DNA from: Cordyceps javanica
Taxonomy: Eukaryota > Ascomycota > Sordariomycetes > Hypocreales > Cordycipitaceae
NCBI GenBank assembly: GCA_036850795.1
Contig: JAAECO010000003.1
Location: 806,001 to 870,000 of the forward strand
Direction: 5' to 3'
Length of the DNA stretch: 64,000 nucleotides
Under the pieces are notes generated by a model. It ran no database searches. It worked only from the letters and a program-made list of their open reading frames with translations, and was not told the origin of the DNA. Below are positions 46,501-59,500 of the stretch, one piece after another; position 1 is the first letter of the stretch; each line of letters starts with the position of its first letter. The position numbers were made by a program, and so were the translations under genes.

Positions 46501-47499
46501 CGTCCGGTGGATCGGGGCCGGCTGCCAGGCTCGGGCAACCTCGTACGGGGGTGGAGAATGTGTTGGCTTTTCCATTTATTAGAGTTTCATTATTAAACTC
46601 ATCAAAGCCGATAGTTGTTGTCGTGGAGCGTACGGGATGCCCTAGAAGGCAGGCGCGTGAAAAAAGTAGAAATAGTATCCATACCTCGCCAAAATGCTGA
46701 TGTGCTAAGAGTACGACTCACTCGGCCAGCCACATTATCGACGTCTGGCCACTTTCGGAGAAAACGGCAAAGAAGATGACACAATGTAAAGCTTCGGGAT
46801 GGCCGGATAAGAGAGGCGTCGGCCGCACCCTGACCAAACATGCTTTTGAGCCAAACGCATTGCCTTGCAAATACACAGAAAAATGCCACAAAGATTGCCT
46901 GCTCCAGCGATGATTGGGCAAAGTTCGTTTTGGAATACAATAATGACGCCACATTTTCACAAGTAAGAGCATAGATATGAGTTGAAGGATTCTCTTTCGG
47001 GTGAGAGGGAGGGACAGACAGATGTTTGTGACAGTGCTGCGGTGAAATGATGTTGGAAGCATGTCGTCTGCCAGGCTATGGCTGAGTTTCTTTGCGCCAA
47101 AGTGAGACTTTGGTTTCAATTTCTTAACGATAAGTCTGATGGAGTTGAGTGTGTCAAAAACATAGAATGAAGGAATGTAAAAGTGAAACCCCATTGTTAC
47201 ATTGAGAATAGTTGTTGACAGAAGATTCTCACACCAGCAGCAGGCCCCAGGCCACCGAGAATCCTTACCAGCAAGCTATGTACTCATTCTCCCAAAACTT
47301 TAAGTGTACTGAAAAGACATTGTGAGTATGACTATATGCAGAAACAAAGAAAGCTGATAATTGTGAAAAGTAAATATGGTCAAGGCAGCGATGATCAGGC
47401 CGCACGCGGTAGACGATTTCCAGAGATGTGCCTAGCCAATAGAGGTATATCCAGCAAGATTCGGCCACGACCCTTCGATGCTGAGGGATGAACTAGATA
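40549..47499. other. Gene desert between bZIP and medA
   Basis: About 7 kb with no supported gene. Seen: TACTCCGTA at 42136-42144, the related TACGGAG at 45212-45218, A/G runs near 43858-43885, and G or C homopolymers. Frames on both strands are short and domain-free. Confidence 0.45.
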
Positions 47500-47740
47500 T
47501 TTAAAACTAGTTTGAGCCGCGACACAACCACGAGCCTCGAGTGCCATCGAGCACGCCAGGCGCAGAGGCACCGCCGCTCGCGACCTCGCCGCGGTCTTTC
47601 ACCAACAAAATTGATCGACTGAGCCACGATATTGCGCAGGGCTTCCTGCGGATCGAGGTGCGGCTCGAGACCATTGAGAAGCGCATCAAAGGTATCATGT
47701 CTGACAGTATACAGCGCTCTCTCGATGCTGCTCAACGAGT
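47500..47740 (+). other. Coding-like segment with amphipathic helix, gene structure unresolved
   Basis: One plus-strand frame shows strong third-position C/G bias and protein-like content: SSTPGAEAPPLATSPRSF followed by a heptad-patterned helix NKIDRLSHDIAQGFLRIEVR then LETIEKRIKG. It has no ATG at its start. A GTATCA donor-like site follows the helix. The minus strand is also open here, so orientation is uncertain. It could be an exon of an unfound gene or a relic. Confidence 0.25.
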
Positions 47741-48802
47741 GTACTCTCAGTCTGGGGCCGTGGGCAAAGGGGTTGACACAAATTTCTGTGGTAGGCACGG
47801 CACACGCAGATGCTCCAATCGAATAACTTTGTTTATTGTCAAAGAAAAATTATTATTACCATCATATCATGGGAGTTTTATCCTCCTCACATCGCATTGT
47901 AAAAGCCATGCTTCTACCAGAACCAATACTGGGGGGCCGCTCACGGCCAGTCCAAGTCTCCCTTACCCAACCACCATATGAGAAAAACAAGAGGAAAAAA
48001 AAGACAAAACCGTCCAGTGAAAATCCAACTCCCAAGTATAATCATCGACTATAGAATAAAACATGCATGGCAAAGAAAAAAACGGAAATGGGGTATAGTG
48101 CCTATTTTTTCAAGAGACAAGAGAAGCATGAGCGAGTCAAGGGTATCGCGCTGCAGTGTTTTTTTCTTCTTCTTTTTCCATGCCAGAATCCTTCTCTGGC
48201 GTACGCAGATTCTTCCATTTGAAGTACGCTCAGAGACGAAAATCGATGGCAAGTAAAAGTTGCCATGCGCGAGAGGCGGAGAGAGAATTGAACGACCAAG
48301 ACACAGCATGGTGAAGAGTTTGGGGCCATGCTCGCTTCGAGGAGAAAGAATCGCTGATTTCGACCGATATTTCAAAGGAGACAACAGGTATTAAAACCCG
48401 GTATCGGGAGAAAAAAATAAAAAAAGAGACCATACGCGCGCATATCGGCCCCAGATGTGCTGGCTGCGTGATGCCAGTTTAGCTTTGCGCTGTCCAAAAT
48501 AGGAAACGGGCAGGAAACGGGCGTGGCTCTGATTGGCTGCGGGCCGCCCGCCTGACTGCACCTCGCGATGCGCCAAAAATTCTTCATCGACTCGACGCCC
48601 ATCCTCTCAAGTCACCTGGCCCTGCGGCCAGCGAGCGCTATTGGCTTAGTCGTTCTCTCGCGCGCGCGGGGGGAACAAAAACCCAATGCTTGCCCACCAT
48701 GGGCGGCGCCAAAAGCGAGAATCCCTTTTTTACAAGCCGCAGCTTCCCTGCGGTCTTTTTTGCGACCCCGGGGAGGAAGAGAAAAAGTCGCATAACGTTT
48801 GC
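47741..48802. other. 3' flank of medA
   Basis: A/T-rich simple sequence around 47985-48180 and the presumed 3' untranslated region of the minus-strand medA gene. No gene seen. Confidence 0.45.
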
Positions 48803-50950
48803 TTAGGCACGAGACGAGCCGTCACTGTATCCGGCGCCATTGTACATGGGCGGCGCGGGGTGTCCATGCTGCGATGACAGTCCAGAATAGCTCTCCGCAT
48901 AACTTGCCGGGGCCTGGTCCCATCTGGGGGGAGTCGCGGCGGACGGGTTGTGGCTGATCGGAGTGTGCAGTCCGCTGTGGCCATAGCTGCCTGTTGACAC
49001 GCTCCTGTTGTCGTACGTGCTGACGGCGGGGAGGGCGCTGGTGTTGATGCGCATCGGCGGCGGCTGGTGAGGGCTGGGGTTGCGCATGCTCGGGCTCATC
49101 GTGCGTGCGACGCTGGGGTAGGAAGCCGTGGTGTACGGTGTCCAGCTCGCCTGTGAGCCGGATAGCGACCGTGGGGAAGGAATGGGGTCATGGTGGCTTG
49201 CGGTGATCGAGTACTGGCTGTGAGGATCGCCGTGGTGCGACGACATGCTCGACTGCGGCGGCATGTGCTGGGCGGGAGGCGTCGGTAGCGGTGCGTACGG
49301 ACCCGGGTTCATCGGCGCATTCATGCCCGCGGACGGCATCTGGCTGCTGGGGCTTGCGCTGTATTTGCCGATAATCTTCTTGAGAGCGCCTTCGAGGACC
49401 TTCCACGGGAAGACTTTGACGTCCTTTTCAATGTTTCGCGGCTTCGGGTTAGGAAAGCCCATGATGAGCTTGAAGAACTCCTCGCTGTCTGGCTTCGCTT
49501 TCGAGACGGTCAGAGGATGGAACCCTTCGAGATTTCGACGGATACGGTTCTTCTCCTCCACGCTAAAGCGGTTGGGTGCCGCCACGAGCTGTTCCAGGAG
49601 CTGAATGGTATCGACAGACGTGACAAAGCACTCATTCTTTTCCGCCCAGTAGATGCACGACACGCAGATGCTGTTTTGTGGGCGTTCATTTACGGGTACT
49701 GCTCGAAAGTCTGTCGTCAACGTGGATCCAGATTGTGTTTTTCGAAAAACCACGATTCGGCGACGGTTCTCCCACTCCTCGTGCGTCCAGTTGTCGACCA
49801 TGGAGTCCAGTTTGCCGTGGATCTTCAAGACAGCCTTGGTCGCGTAGAGGGAGATGGCGGCATACTGACTGCCGGCGCTGCCTCCACTCGTGATAGTGCT
49901 CGTACGGATAAGCGCGGGTGGGTTTGCGGAGGATGCGGACATTGAGATGGGTGTCAGGCTGCTTCGTCCCACGCTGTCGAGGCCGCCCATGGAGCTCCGC
50001 GTGCTTCCAAGAGGGGTGTTGAATCCATTCCACCCAAGAGAGCGGCGTCCGCCGTAACTGGAGTCAGCAAAGCTGTTGCTTCTATACGTAGTTATCATCT
50101 CGTTGTTGCTTTGTGTAGGAAATGCTGCGGCGTAGGATCCGGGCTGCGAGGAATAATCGTAGCTATTTGTAGCGGCCTCGTTGCTGATCTGAGCCTCGCC
50201 AGACTTTGGTGAGTGGCCCGGCTGATCGACATGCGTGCCAGGTGCGCCCGCCTCGGTCTTGGGCATCTTGTCCGGTCTCGTGACACCATCGCCGGACGCT
50301 TCAAGGTATTGGAAGTGGCCGGCACCAGTCCTCGAGATCTCGTCGCCGGTTGGGCCGTCGATAACTAGTGACAAAGGCACGCTGCTGGAGCTACAGCCCG
50401 TGACTAATGACTGCGGCGCATCGGCACTGCACGAGTAAATGTAGCCTGAGCTATCTTGGGGGTCCCTCGCCACATCCTGCATGGGGCACTTTTCGTTACC
50501 GAATTGAAGGAAGAAGTATGGCATCGGTGAGGACATCGAGAATAAATCGTACTGAGCCGAGATCTTGAGATAGACCTTGGTCCCAAAGACTCCCGATGAT
50601 GGCTGGCAAGAGACGACAGTCGGCCCCGCCGGCATGTAAGGAGCGACTGCATTGTTAGAACCAAAGGCCTGTTGGTTCAGCTGAGCGAACTTGTCCGCCT
50701 GTTGAGAAGAGAAGGGCTGCTGGTAGGGCTCCAATGCAGCGTCTTGGTACCTTGGTTGATCGTAACCTAGGAGCAGCTTATTAGTATCTTTCCTGCTTGG
50801 TATTGCCTCACACCTGAGCAAGCCATATATCGGGAAATGGCACCTCTCGCACAGCTCTGATGGGCAGTGCGATAAACTGGCTCAGCGAGGAGAGACCTAG
50901 AGCGACATACCAGGTATCGAGGGTAGTGACGGTTTGCTGTAGGCGGCCAT
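48803..50950 (-). CDS. medA: MedA/Medusa-type developmental regulator
   Basis: Two exons (50950-50911 and 50766-48803; intron 144 nt, GTATGT donor, CTAG acceptor) give 667 residues. The conserved core lies in the middle: VLKIHGKLDSMVDNWTHEEW, ENRRRIVVFRKTQSGSTLTT, ISVCVSC-like ICVSCIYWAEKNECFVTSVD, RIRRNLEGFHPLTVSKAKPD, then FFKLIMGFPNPKPRNIEKDV and KVFPWKVLEGALKKIIGKYS. This matches the fungal Medusa family (MedA of Aspergillus, Acon-3 of Neurospora, Ren1 of Fusarium), nuclear proteins needed for conidiophore development, adhesion and virulence traits. An Ig-like block (SCQPSSGVFGTKVYLKI) precedes it. The C-terminal 180 residues are Ser/Pro/His-rich. A second ATG at 50826 gives an alternative 13-nt first exon (MACS) spliced in the same phase to 50766. 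The long non-coding region beyond the start fits the long leader known for this gene. Confidence 0.87.
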
Positions 50951-53900
50951 CTTGTATCAGGCGGCCACGAGGGCAGTTCACTGATTATGTTGAAAAAAAG
51001 GACTTTTGGCGACAGAGCAGTTGAGGAGAGCGACTCTAGATCTCTGTCCTTTCAGATACTGGTAATCTGTCTCGGAGCCTTCTTGGACTGGCCGGCGAGG
51101 CATAGTCAGCAATCATGACCGACTGCAAAGAGCACGGGGTGTCGCATCAAGTAGCAGAGGTTTCCTCTGCGGCGGCATGTTTCGCGATGAACTCACATCA
51201 AGATATCTCCAGAGTGAATCCTTGCCCACTGGGAGAAAAGAGAACCGTGGCAAGTGTCGTTGGGGGGGGGGAGGAAGATGAAGAATGCAAACCACTGTCT
51301 TGGGAGAGAGAAGGGCTACACGAACGGTTTAAACCAGGTCTCGACGAGGTCTCGACGGGAGGGAATCAGTCGCACTAATAGGGCTCCCTGGCATCTAGTG
51401 CCTTGGGTTCGGAGATTTGATATGCGACAACCCCCAGAGACTAAAGTGCAAGTCGAGGCTGGTGCTTGTACCGTGGAGTGTTGAGCTTTCTTGCGATGCC
51501 GCGCTAGTTTCTTCTTTCTCTTGGAGGAGGAGGAGGAGGGGGGCTGGGTGAGACAGTGTATGGGTCCTGAGAGCTGGTAATGGGACGGAGCAAGGTCTCT
51601 ACCAGTGGCGGAGAGGGGTTCCGATCCAAAGCAGAGACACTGGCATTCCAAGAAGAGAAGATCAGTACGCAAAGTTGGCAGGGTGCTTTCCTCTTCGGCC
51701 AGAGTCCTCTCGAATGGGAGAGGCGGTGTTTGAAGCAAGCCAGATGGTGTGCGGACCAGGCAGTCACTGTCTCATTGGGGGTTCAGGGACAGGCAGCAAG
51801 CTCATCGGAGGCTGGCAACTGGGTCTGGGGGAGGTAGTATGTAGGAGGAGGAGGGTTAGGAATACACAAAACGGGTAGATTTGTTGATGGGACGGAGAGA
51901 GAGAAGTTGGCCACTAATTTGCAACGTCGGGTCAGCATTCTTTTTTATCTCCCATTGCCCAAGTAAGTAGTGTGGATGATGCAACGGGGGCAGTCCACAA
52001 CTGGCAAAGACTGGCTGCGAAGTAGCAAGGGGAGAGAGATGGAATGGAAATTACCATGGAGATCTACTTACATTACCAAGATGGGCGATTCGATGAGGGT
52101 CGATTTGACTAGCAGCGGACTTATTGTTCAGTATCTGTCGCCTCGCCGCCCGCGCGCAGTGGAGTCAAGATGCTGCAAGTGCAAGCCTATCTGAAGGGAG
52201 GGAAATGAACGTTCAACGACCGTGAAAATCATACATGTATCTGAGATTTCGCTCAAAGAGGACGTTCGCTTCAACAAGTGTAGACAGGATAGGAAACTAG
52301 CTCCAGCGGCCGATGGGAGAACAAAGCCAAGTCAGGAACAGCATAGACTGGCCAAGGCAGTGGGGTCGAGAGAATTCAGGAGAGTCAACGTCTCGGGGGC
52401 GCCCCCTGTGGATATCTCGAGTTGTCGAGAAGAGAGAATTGGGAAACGCACCAAGGGATGCTTTCTTTTGGCGGCTGGATGGCGCTATGCAAGTCGTTTT
52501 TTTAGCTTGTCCTGCTTCGGGACGGGGGGAGGAGGACCAGGACCCAGTTGGACGTGCACCCAAGACAGGACGAGTTGCCATGTAAGAGCCAGTTTGACCC
52601 TACTTTTTCACGACAAAGGCAACCAGCAGTTGGCCTAATGGCCCTACTGGCCTACCTAATCTTGCGCACAAGCCATATTGCAGAGAAACAGACTAGGGGG
52701 ATTCAAGCCCATCATACTGGTACGCGAACGAGCTTCTTGTCGAGGGCATGGATGAGGAGGAGACTCTGGACGCCACCGCGCCTCGCTCCTTGGAGCGGAC
52801 AAGGCACGCCCGTGGCCGAATAATGGCTTGCGAGCCAAGGTAGCCTGCCTGCCACTTTGTCGCTTGCTTTTCTTTTTTTCCATTTTTTTTTTTCCTCTCA
52901 TGGAGTGCCACATCCACGCAGGTCCCCCTTGACCGGCCAAGGCCGGGCTAGACCATGGGACACCAGGACACAACAAGTCCAAAGTACATCGAAATGGCTG
53001 CCGATGATGGCTTGTGCCTAGTTAGTGGGGGGGGGGGGTATACGCTGGGCTCTTGTCGTGGGGAATGGCAATTGTTTAGCCGTCTTCCCGCCGGCGCGGC
53101 CACCGTTGAGATGCGAGATGGTTTATGAGCTTCTGAGGGATGATGCAAGGGTAGCAAGGGTGACAGGCAACACCAGACAGGGATATCTAGGCCGGACTGG
53201 CGTAGCATTGGGTGGGGGAGCTGGGAATCACAAGGATCAGCCCTCCCCCAAGCCGCATTCATCATTCTCGCCTCTTGCGTGCGTGTGCGTTGGCTCCTGG
53301 AGGTTCCTTTCAGGTTCAGGCTGGTCCAGATTGAGTGTTGATAGTGGTCAAGTCAGCTCGTGGCAACGAGCAGGTCAACCAGTAAAAGTGTCATTGCAGT
53401 AGTTGTCTTGGATCAAATGGGGCTGCCGATGATGGCGCGACAAGCGTTGCGTGCAGTGCAGAGGAGAGCGATCGCTGACTTGTTAGTCCGCACCGGGGCT
53501 TGATCCGCCCGACTCCCAAACCAAACCGTGGGAAACAACAGCTAGTTAGCCCAGGGCGGTGCCCAGTTACTGCGTACTTGGTCCAACACTCGGCCTCGAT
53601 TGCAGGACTGCTCTGACCAACGAGGTACAGTCTAGTCTGTCTAGTATACTCTGTACTTGGTTGCTTTTCCAAGTAGTTGGTGCAGGGCCTGACCAATGTC
53701 AAGCAAGGGTCGGCAACCCCGTACTGAGTACTGATAGAAAGCGGTGGTGACTTTCAGGGAACCTGGTCATGGAGGAGCAAGCACTTGGGATGTCGTATCC
53801 TGGAGTACTGGTATTCGCCGTGCAGACCGGGGGTTGCTGAGAGATCAGCATCAATGCTCCACCTCGCGTCCCTCCCTCCACCGGGAGGGGTGGTGATGAA

Positions 53901-56135
53901 AAGGACGTCCAATTTGGCCGTCATCACTGATGGGTTGGATGCAGCCTGCTGTGGCGTCCTGTGACATTGCGAATGAACCACGCCGCCTCAGAGCCATCCT
54001 ATATCAGGACCGCAATAATTCGGCACCACTAAACAGCTGAACCAGCTCCCCGGTGCCAGCCAAGATGCTCTCGCTGCTCTGATTCCTATCTATCCCTGCG
54101 CCGATGCAGCAGTGACAGCTTGCAAGGTGAGGAGGGGGGGGGGGGCCACTTGCCGCCACGGCTCATCTGTCCGCCCGCCCGGGGATATTGAGTAGTGTGG
54201 ACCTTTGAGAACCACAAGACAGAAGGAAATACCAAGTACGACGACGAGTTTTTTGTGCGCTAAAGTGATGCGCAATCAGAGCAACCTGACATTAGCGCGT
54301 CCAGAGCTACAGTATCAGTATCGCCATGTTGCTTCTGGGCAGTCTGGCAAGGGAGTTGGTCCGTGTGGTGCGACTGCGCAAAAAAATTGCAAGCGTGACG
54401 GAAACAAGACTGTAATCTTAAACATGCTGCAAAGTTTTCTTTTTCCTGAGATGGGCAATACAATTTGCCCGCGAAAAAAAATAAATAAAAGGGGACGGGG
54501 GGCCATTGGTCATGCGAGGAGAGAGGAGAAAAAAAAACGAAGGGAAAAAGGAAAAAAAAAATCCAGAGAAAAAAGAAACCGTGCACCCACCCCCAACTTG
54601 GGAGCCGCAGAATGCGAGCGAAATTAAACTCGAATTTACCAGTCGCTGTCTTCTCCACTAATTCAAGCCACAGTTTGCAGCTTTGTCTGTGCCGATTGTG
54701 ACAAGCCGTACTAAGTAGACAGCACAAGTTGGTATTGAGATTGCGTCCCGCATTGGTGGTGATTTGACCGAGCCCTTGTCGTGCCCGTCATGATGGATGA
54801 TGGACGTCGCCGCCGCCGCTGATGGAGTCCCCATTGACTACCGACGATCGGGCAAGGCTCCCTCCGAATTGAAGCATCATCCAAGCAAGGTGGTTGAAGG
54901 CCATGTATGCGGGTGGTGTTAATCCCGAGATCAGCAGACCTTGCAGAAGCCACGGCGCAGTGCGCCCGCAGCGTCCCCGGATGTTGTGGTACAACAAGAA
55001 AAAAGACTTTGCACTTTTTACATGGTCGGAACCGACGTTCGCTTTTTGATAGCATGCAAATCGTCCCACAGATCCGGTTGCTGCTTGAATCAACCCCCAG
55101 AGACCAGAGAGCAAGCAAAGTGTTGGTGTCAAAGTTGATGTCAAAGTTGATGGCGCCATGGGGGAGGAGTTGCCTTACTTGCTCCAGTTAGACCATGTCG
55201 GCAATCGCAAGCATGGCGGCACATGTCGTGACTGAACTACTACTCTCATCATGTAACGCTGGTTTGTGCAGACCTCTCTCTACTCGCGCCCGACGGGCTG
55301 GCTGCATGCGTTGGAGTAAAACATCAGATTAAGCAGGCAAGCAGGCTGTGAGGTATGCCGCCACGCCACACCATACAGACTTTTGGGACATCCGCCTGAC
55401 CTGTTAGGAGCCTGCATATCAACAAGACGGAAGCAAGCCCACCGAAGGCGCCGCGCCCAGAGTGTGTGTGTACGTATGTTTGCGTGTCCATTCTTGCCTT
55501 GCTCGTCCAGGGGGGGGTCTGAAAATCAGCAAGCTGGACGACGACGACGAGGGTGCCCGTTTAGTTCGCTGTTAGCCGCAGATGGTGGACCGGGGGGGGA
55601 GAGGGAGCATTTTGCAAAATTTCATCATATTCTGGGTGCGCCATATCAGGCTGGCTCCAGGTATGAGAGATAAAGTGTGGGCGTTGGCGAGTCAATTCAA
55701 AGACAAACTTGTGCCATTTCCCTTCAAAGTCGGGGAGGCGCCAACAAGGGTGTGTGTGTGTGTGATACTTTTCACCGCTCCGATCGGTACGGGTGTTTTG
55801 TTTCTGTATGTCGCGATGAGGTAAAACAACGATTAAGTGTGCGTGCAAGTCTTGCTTTTGGTGCCAGGAACGGCCGTGGCTGCCAGACACACAACCCGTG
55901 AGGCTGCGTGTCCGTGGCCCATCAAGGGTGTGTGTGTGTGTGCCCTTTTTGCACTGTTGGGGGGAAGCTGTCAGTGACGACTCGAGAGAGCAAGGTCTTT
56001 GAATGTCTCACCTTGTTCCTTTGCCTCCCCCTCCATGCCTGCGTCGAGCATTTCTCGCTGCGCCGTTCTCTTGCTTTGCGGTTACCTCATAACCGACTGA
56101 TGGCTGTCATGTCACCACTGCCAGTTCCCAAGTCC
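50951..56135. other. Long upstream region of medA
   Basis: About 5 kb with no supported gene, containing GGA repeats at 51524-51540, G runs of 9-12 bases (51264, 53027, 54128) and GT repeats near 55750 and 55927. It probably includes the medA promoter and leader. Confidence 0.45.
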
Positions 56136-56520
56136 TCAAAGCAGGCCTTGCCCCCCCTCCAACACGGCTGCAGTCGAAAGGCGCATCAATGCCCCCTTGT
56201 GCATTTTGGCTGCAAGATGAGCAGCTGAGAAGGGAAGGGGGGGGGTTATTAGCTCGCGCCATGCCGTTACTAGCCTGTCAACCTCCCCCCTCCCCCCGAC
56301 CGCCGCTCTGGTAATCCACACAACTCACTGCACGCTGCGTTGCATTTTCTGACTCAAAGACTTACCTGATCGGGATCTATTGCGCAAAAACTGTCCCGCC
56401 TGTGCGGCAACAGTTACTGTGAACCTCTTGTCGTTGTTGTCCTGCAGGCTTTCTCCAAGACGGCGAATTCGGTCCAGTCTATCACGTTGGCGTTGTTGAT
56501 CTTTGGCCACGCAACAGGAT
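56136..56520 (-). CDS. Possible two-exon fragment of an unknown gene
   Basis: Two minus-strand segments join in phase across a canonical intron (56225-56365, GTAAGT donor, pyrimidine tract and CAG acceptor). The upstream exon reads AKDQQRQRDRLDRIRRLGES, then LQDNNDKRFTVTVAAQAG, then QFLRNRSRS. The downstream exon reads AAHLAAKMHKGALMRLSTAA then VLEGGQGLL and a TGA at 56138-56136. An AACAG acceptor lies just above the first segment at about 56519, so it may be an internal exon; no ATG exon was found. The product is short, basic and helical with no known domain. It could be a real small gene, a spliced non-coding RNA, or chance. Confidence 0.3.
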
Positions 56521-59500
56521 TTAGACTCTGTTTATTGGGAGACTTGGATGGACACGGGGTTACTTTATACGAAAAATACTACAGTATGGCTTTCGCTGTT
56601 CTATGCCAATGATTTTTCTTTGCGGCCGCCACAAGCTTTGACCACTTGCAACTCGCGTTCGAAAATCTCGGGTGCCCGGAATTGACAGTGTGTTGCTGTA
56701 GACGTTACTGCGCAACCCAACGGGGGCAGGCGAGGATATGCAAAGAGAACTCTACGCAAAGACGCATGCTGCGTCCCTTTATTACTTGGAGGCCGGCCTG
56801 AGAAGACTGCTAATAACCACGGCCCACCCCAAGTTCTGCTCTCTCTCGCTACTAATACACCCAATCTTCGTCCGGTGGCTTGACTGATACATGAGATTTT
56901 CAAAGCCAACTCCATTCCGCGCATAATCACAACACTTGCACTAACATGACGCATGTAGGGATTCAAAAGGCAGCGAGGCCTGAGCATATTCAGACGCGTG
57001 CTTTTTTTTTCTGAATGCCTCCGGTGTGACGGCAAAAGACCCTTTGTAGCACTTGATAGTATCGTTCGCATCGGGCCGTTATGCGATGCCTGTATGTGTG
57101 TGTGCTACCCTGCGAGATAAATTGGCGAAGTCGTATTTTCCTGTGTTCATCTCTTTCAAACTTGAAGCGGAACCGCCGACGGCTGCGTTGCATCTCTCCC
57201 CTTCGGAGCATCGGACTGTGGCGCTCGCCTACTGGCAGCCCGTGGTGGTGGCGCGGCTTCAATCACAGCGCCTGAGAAACTAATAACTCGCAGCACCCGC
57301 CTGGGAATTTAAAAATTATTTATTCATTTATTTATTCATTTTCGCCGTGGACTCGAGCGCCATAGCGGCCCTTTCCTTGGGAATAACAGCGCGCACATAT
57401 ATACCAGCGTGTTGGATTCCGACGCTTGGCTTTGGCTGGCAATCATGGCGCAAAAGGAGCTGAAGAGACTTGGAAATTATCGCCACAATATTGCCATTAG
57501 CTCCAGCCCAGTCTTTTTTTTTTTTTCCTTTTTTTCCTTTTCTTGCTGTGCGATTGTCTGCTTTTGCAACGTCCAACGCCCTTTGTAAACAACGGCTCAT
57601 CGCTTCTCCGCCTTGCTTAGGTTGTGCTGTACCTCAACCCCAACACCAAACTTGCGACCTGGTGCCCGTGTACTCAGTAGAGTGCTGCTGATTAATGCCC
57701 CCCTGTTCGATCTAACTGCAATGCAATTGGGCAGACTTGCATATGAATTTGGAATCGTTGAGATTGATTGATCGCCCGCGTTATTAGGTCCCGCTATACG
57801 CCACTCCGCTCGGACTCCGTGGGGGGGGGCAAAGGGGGGGGAGGGGCCAGTGACATTTGCTGGGGGATAATAGAAAGGATGATATCCCTACGCGGATCTT
57901 TCAAGCGCTGCCAGTCCATCGGTAAGGTTGCGCTACACAGGTGCTGGGTACTTGGTGGCTTCCGTCCGGTCTGTTACTAAGTACGGTGTACTCCATAGCT
58001 ATGAAGGTGAACAGCGTCGCCCTGCTCCTATAATGTTGATCCGAATGCGACCAATTCTACTGAATTCCACCCAGAGTGGAAACTCTCATTTGTATCGTGC
58101 GGCTTCAGTATACTTGGTGGCGTCACACGCAAGGCGTTCACTGTACGAGGTCGTGTTCTTCATATTTGGAAAGTCCAGCGAGCTTCGTCCTCTTGGACAC
58201 CCAGAAATCAGGAGCCATTTTCATTTTTGCTTGATTGCTGCCAAAGTGACGACTATATAATACAAGCTTTCTGCGGAATCTTCTTTGAAACCCACTCCCA
58301 CGTAGCAGATCAGAAAAAAGAGTTCGACCCTTAACCTCGTAGCCCTCTAAACCTGATGACTCTGATCTTAAACAGGCACCCGAGACGGAAGGGTCAGACA
58401 CCACGATGGAGATGAAGCAGTGTATGCTCTTGAAAGCATGGCCTCTTTTTTAGCTTCGAGTCATGCCTCTTGCATTCGTTCCTTGTTGCACCACCCACCG
58501 TAGCACGCGTCGTCGCATCGATCCATGACACACACTGCGCCGCGCGCGCACACAGGCGAGACCTGCGACATTGTCTAACGCTGCACTAGCGATGGGACTC
58601 AACCGTCAAAATGGTTTGCAGATGAGAAAAGGTTGTTTAATCAACATCGCCAACGGTAAAAGGCAAAAAAAAAAAAAAGTGCGGTAGTTGCTTGTGCCGA
58701 CCAGGGGTGTTGTTCACCATGCTCGCCAAGCAGGTGACCAAAGGTCGCGCGCGGGCGCCGACCAGGGGTTAAACGGCAGGCTCTGTGCGGGCCATTTCAT
58801 TGCCCGACACTAAACAGGACGGATGACGTTCACAATTCACAATTACACCATCAGGCAAACTACTGAAAGTCTGGCCGTGAGGCGCACCTCCCGCTCAATA
58901 CGGCGTCGCTTCAACGTCGCCTCACCACCACCACCACCACCACCCCCTTCAACTTCTGTCCCTTGGACTGTTGTCCCTTTGGTCACCTCCACATTTTGAC
59001 CCCATGGCCTAGGCCATCTTCTCCTCTCGCCTTTCGGTCACTAGGAATTGATCCACTTTGGACGGGATGTGACGGGATGCTTGAATAGCTAGCTAGCTAG
59101 CATGGGGGTCAGACCAAGTCACTGGTCAGTAAGTACCTGGTGTGATTGACGAGTCTCTTGTCCGACCGAGCCCATCAGATTGGTCGTAGCTGGGTGCACC
59201 CCATGGAAAACCCCGGCTTACGGTCGCTGCGGTGAGGCGTCCATTCCGTCCAAGCTTTATTTTACATATGCCGTGTGATGGTTCGGCCCTTCGATAGCCC
59301 TGCCAGCAAAAGGCCAACAAATGCTCAGGGTTCAGCAACGAGCAAGTGCCGAGAATCCGGATCCGGGCTTTCAATCAAGCGACTTTTTACCACAACGACG
59401 CTAATAAATCAATTTCCATCATTCTAGCGTCTATTGCAAATGGCCCGTCGGCAGCACGGATGCTTCCTACCCTAGATATGATGTGATTACCATCATGTTC

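Noticed and set aside
55745..55945. GT-rich repeats that could suggest a regularly spaced array
   Set aside because: Plain GT microsatellites without conserved repeat-spacer structure. This is not a CRISPR array, and the genome is eukaryotic.
56601..57071. A 156-codon minus-strand ATG frame just above the spliced fragment at 56.1-56.5 kb
   Set aside because: It ends at its own stop and no intron links it to the fragment; codon use is unbiased, so I did not call it a gene.
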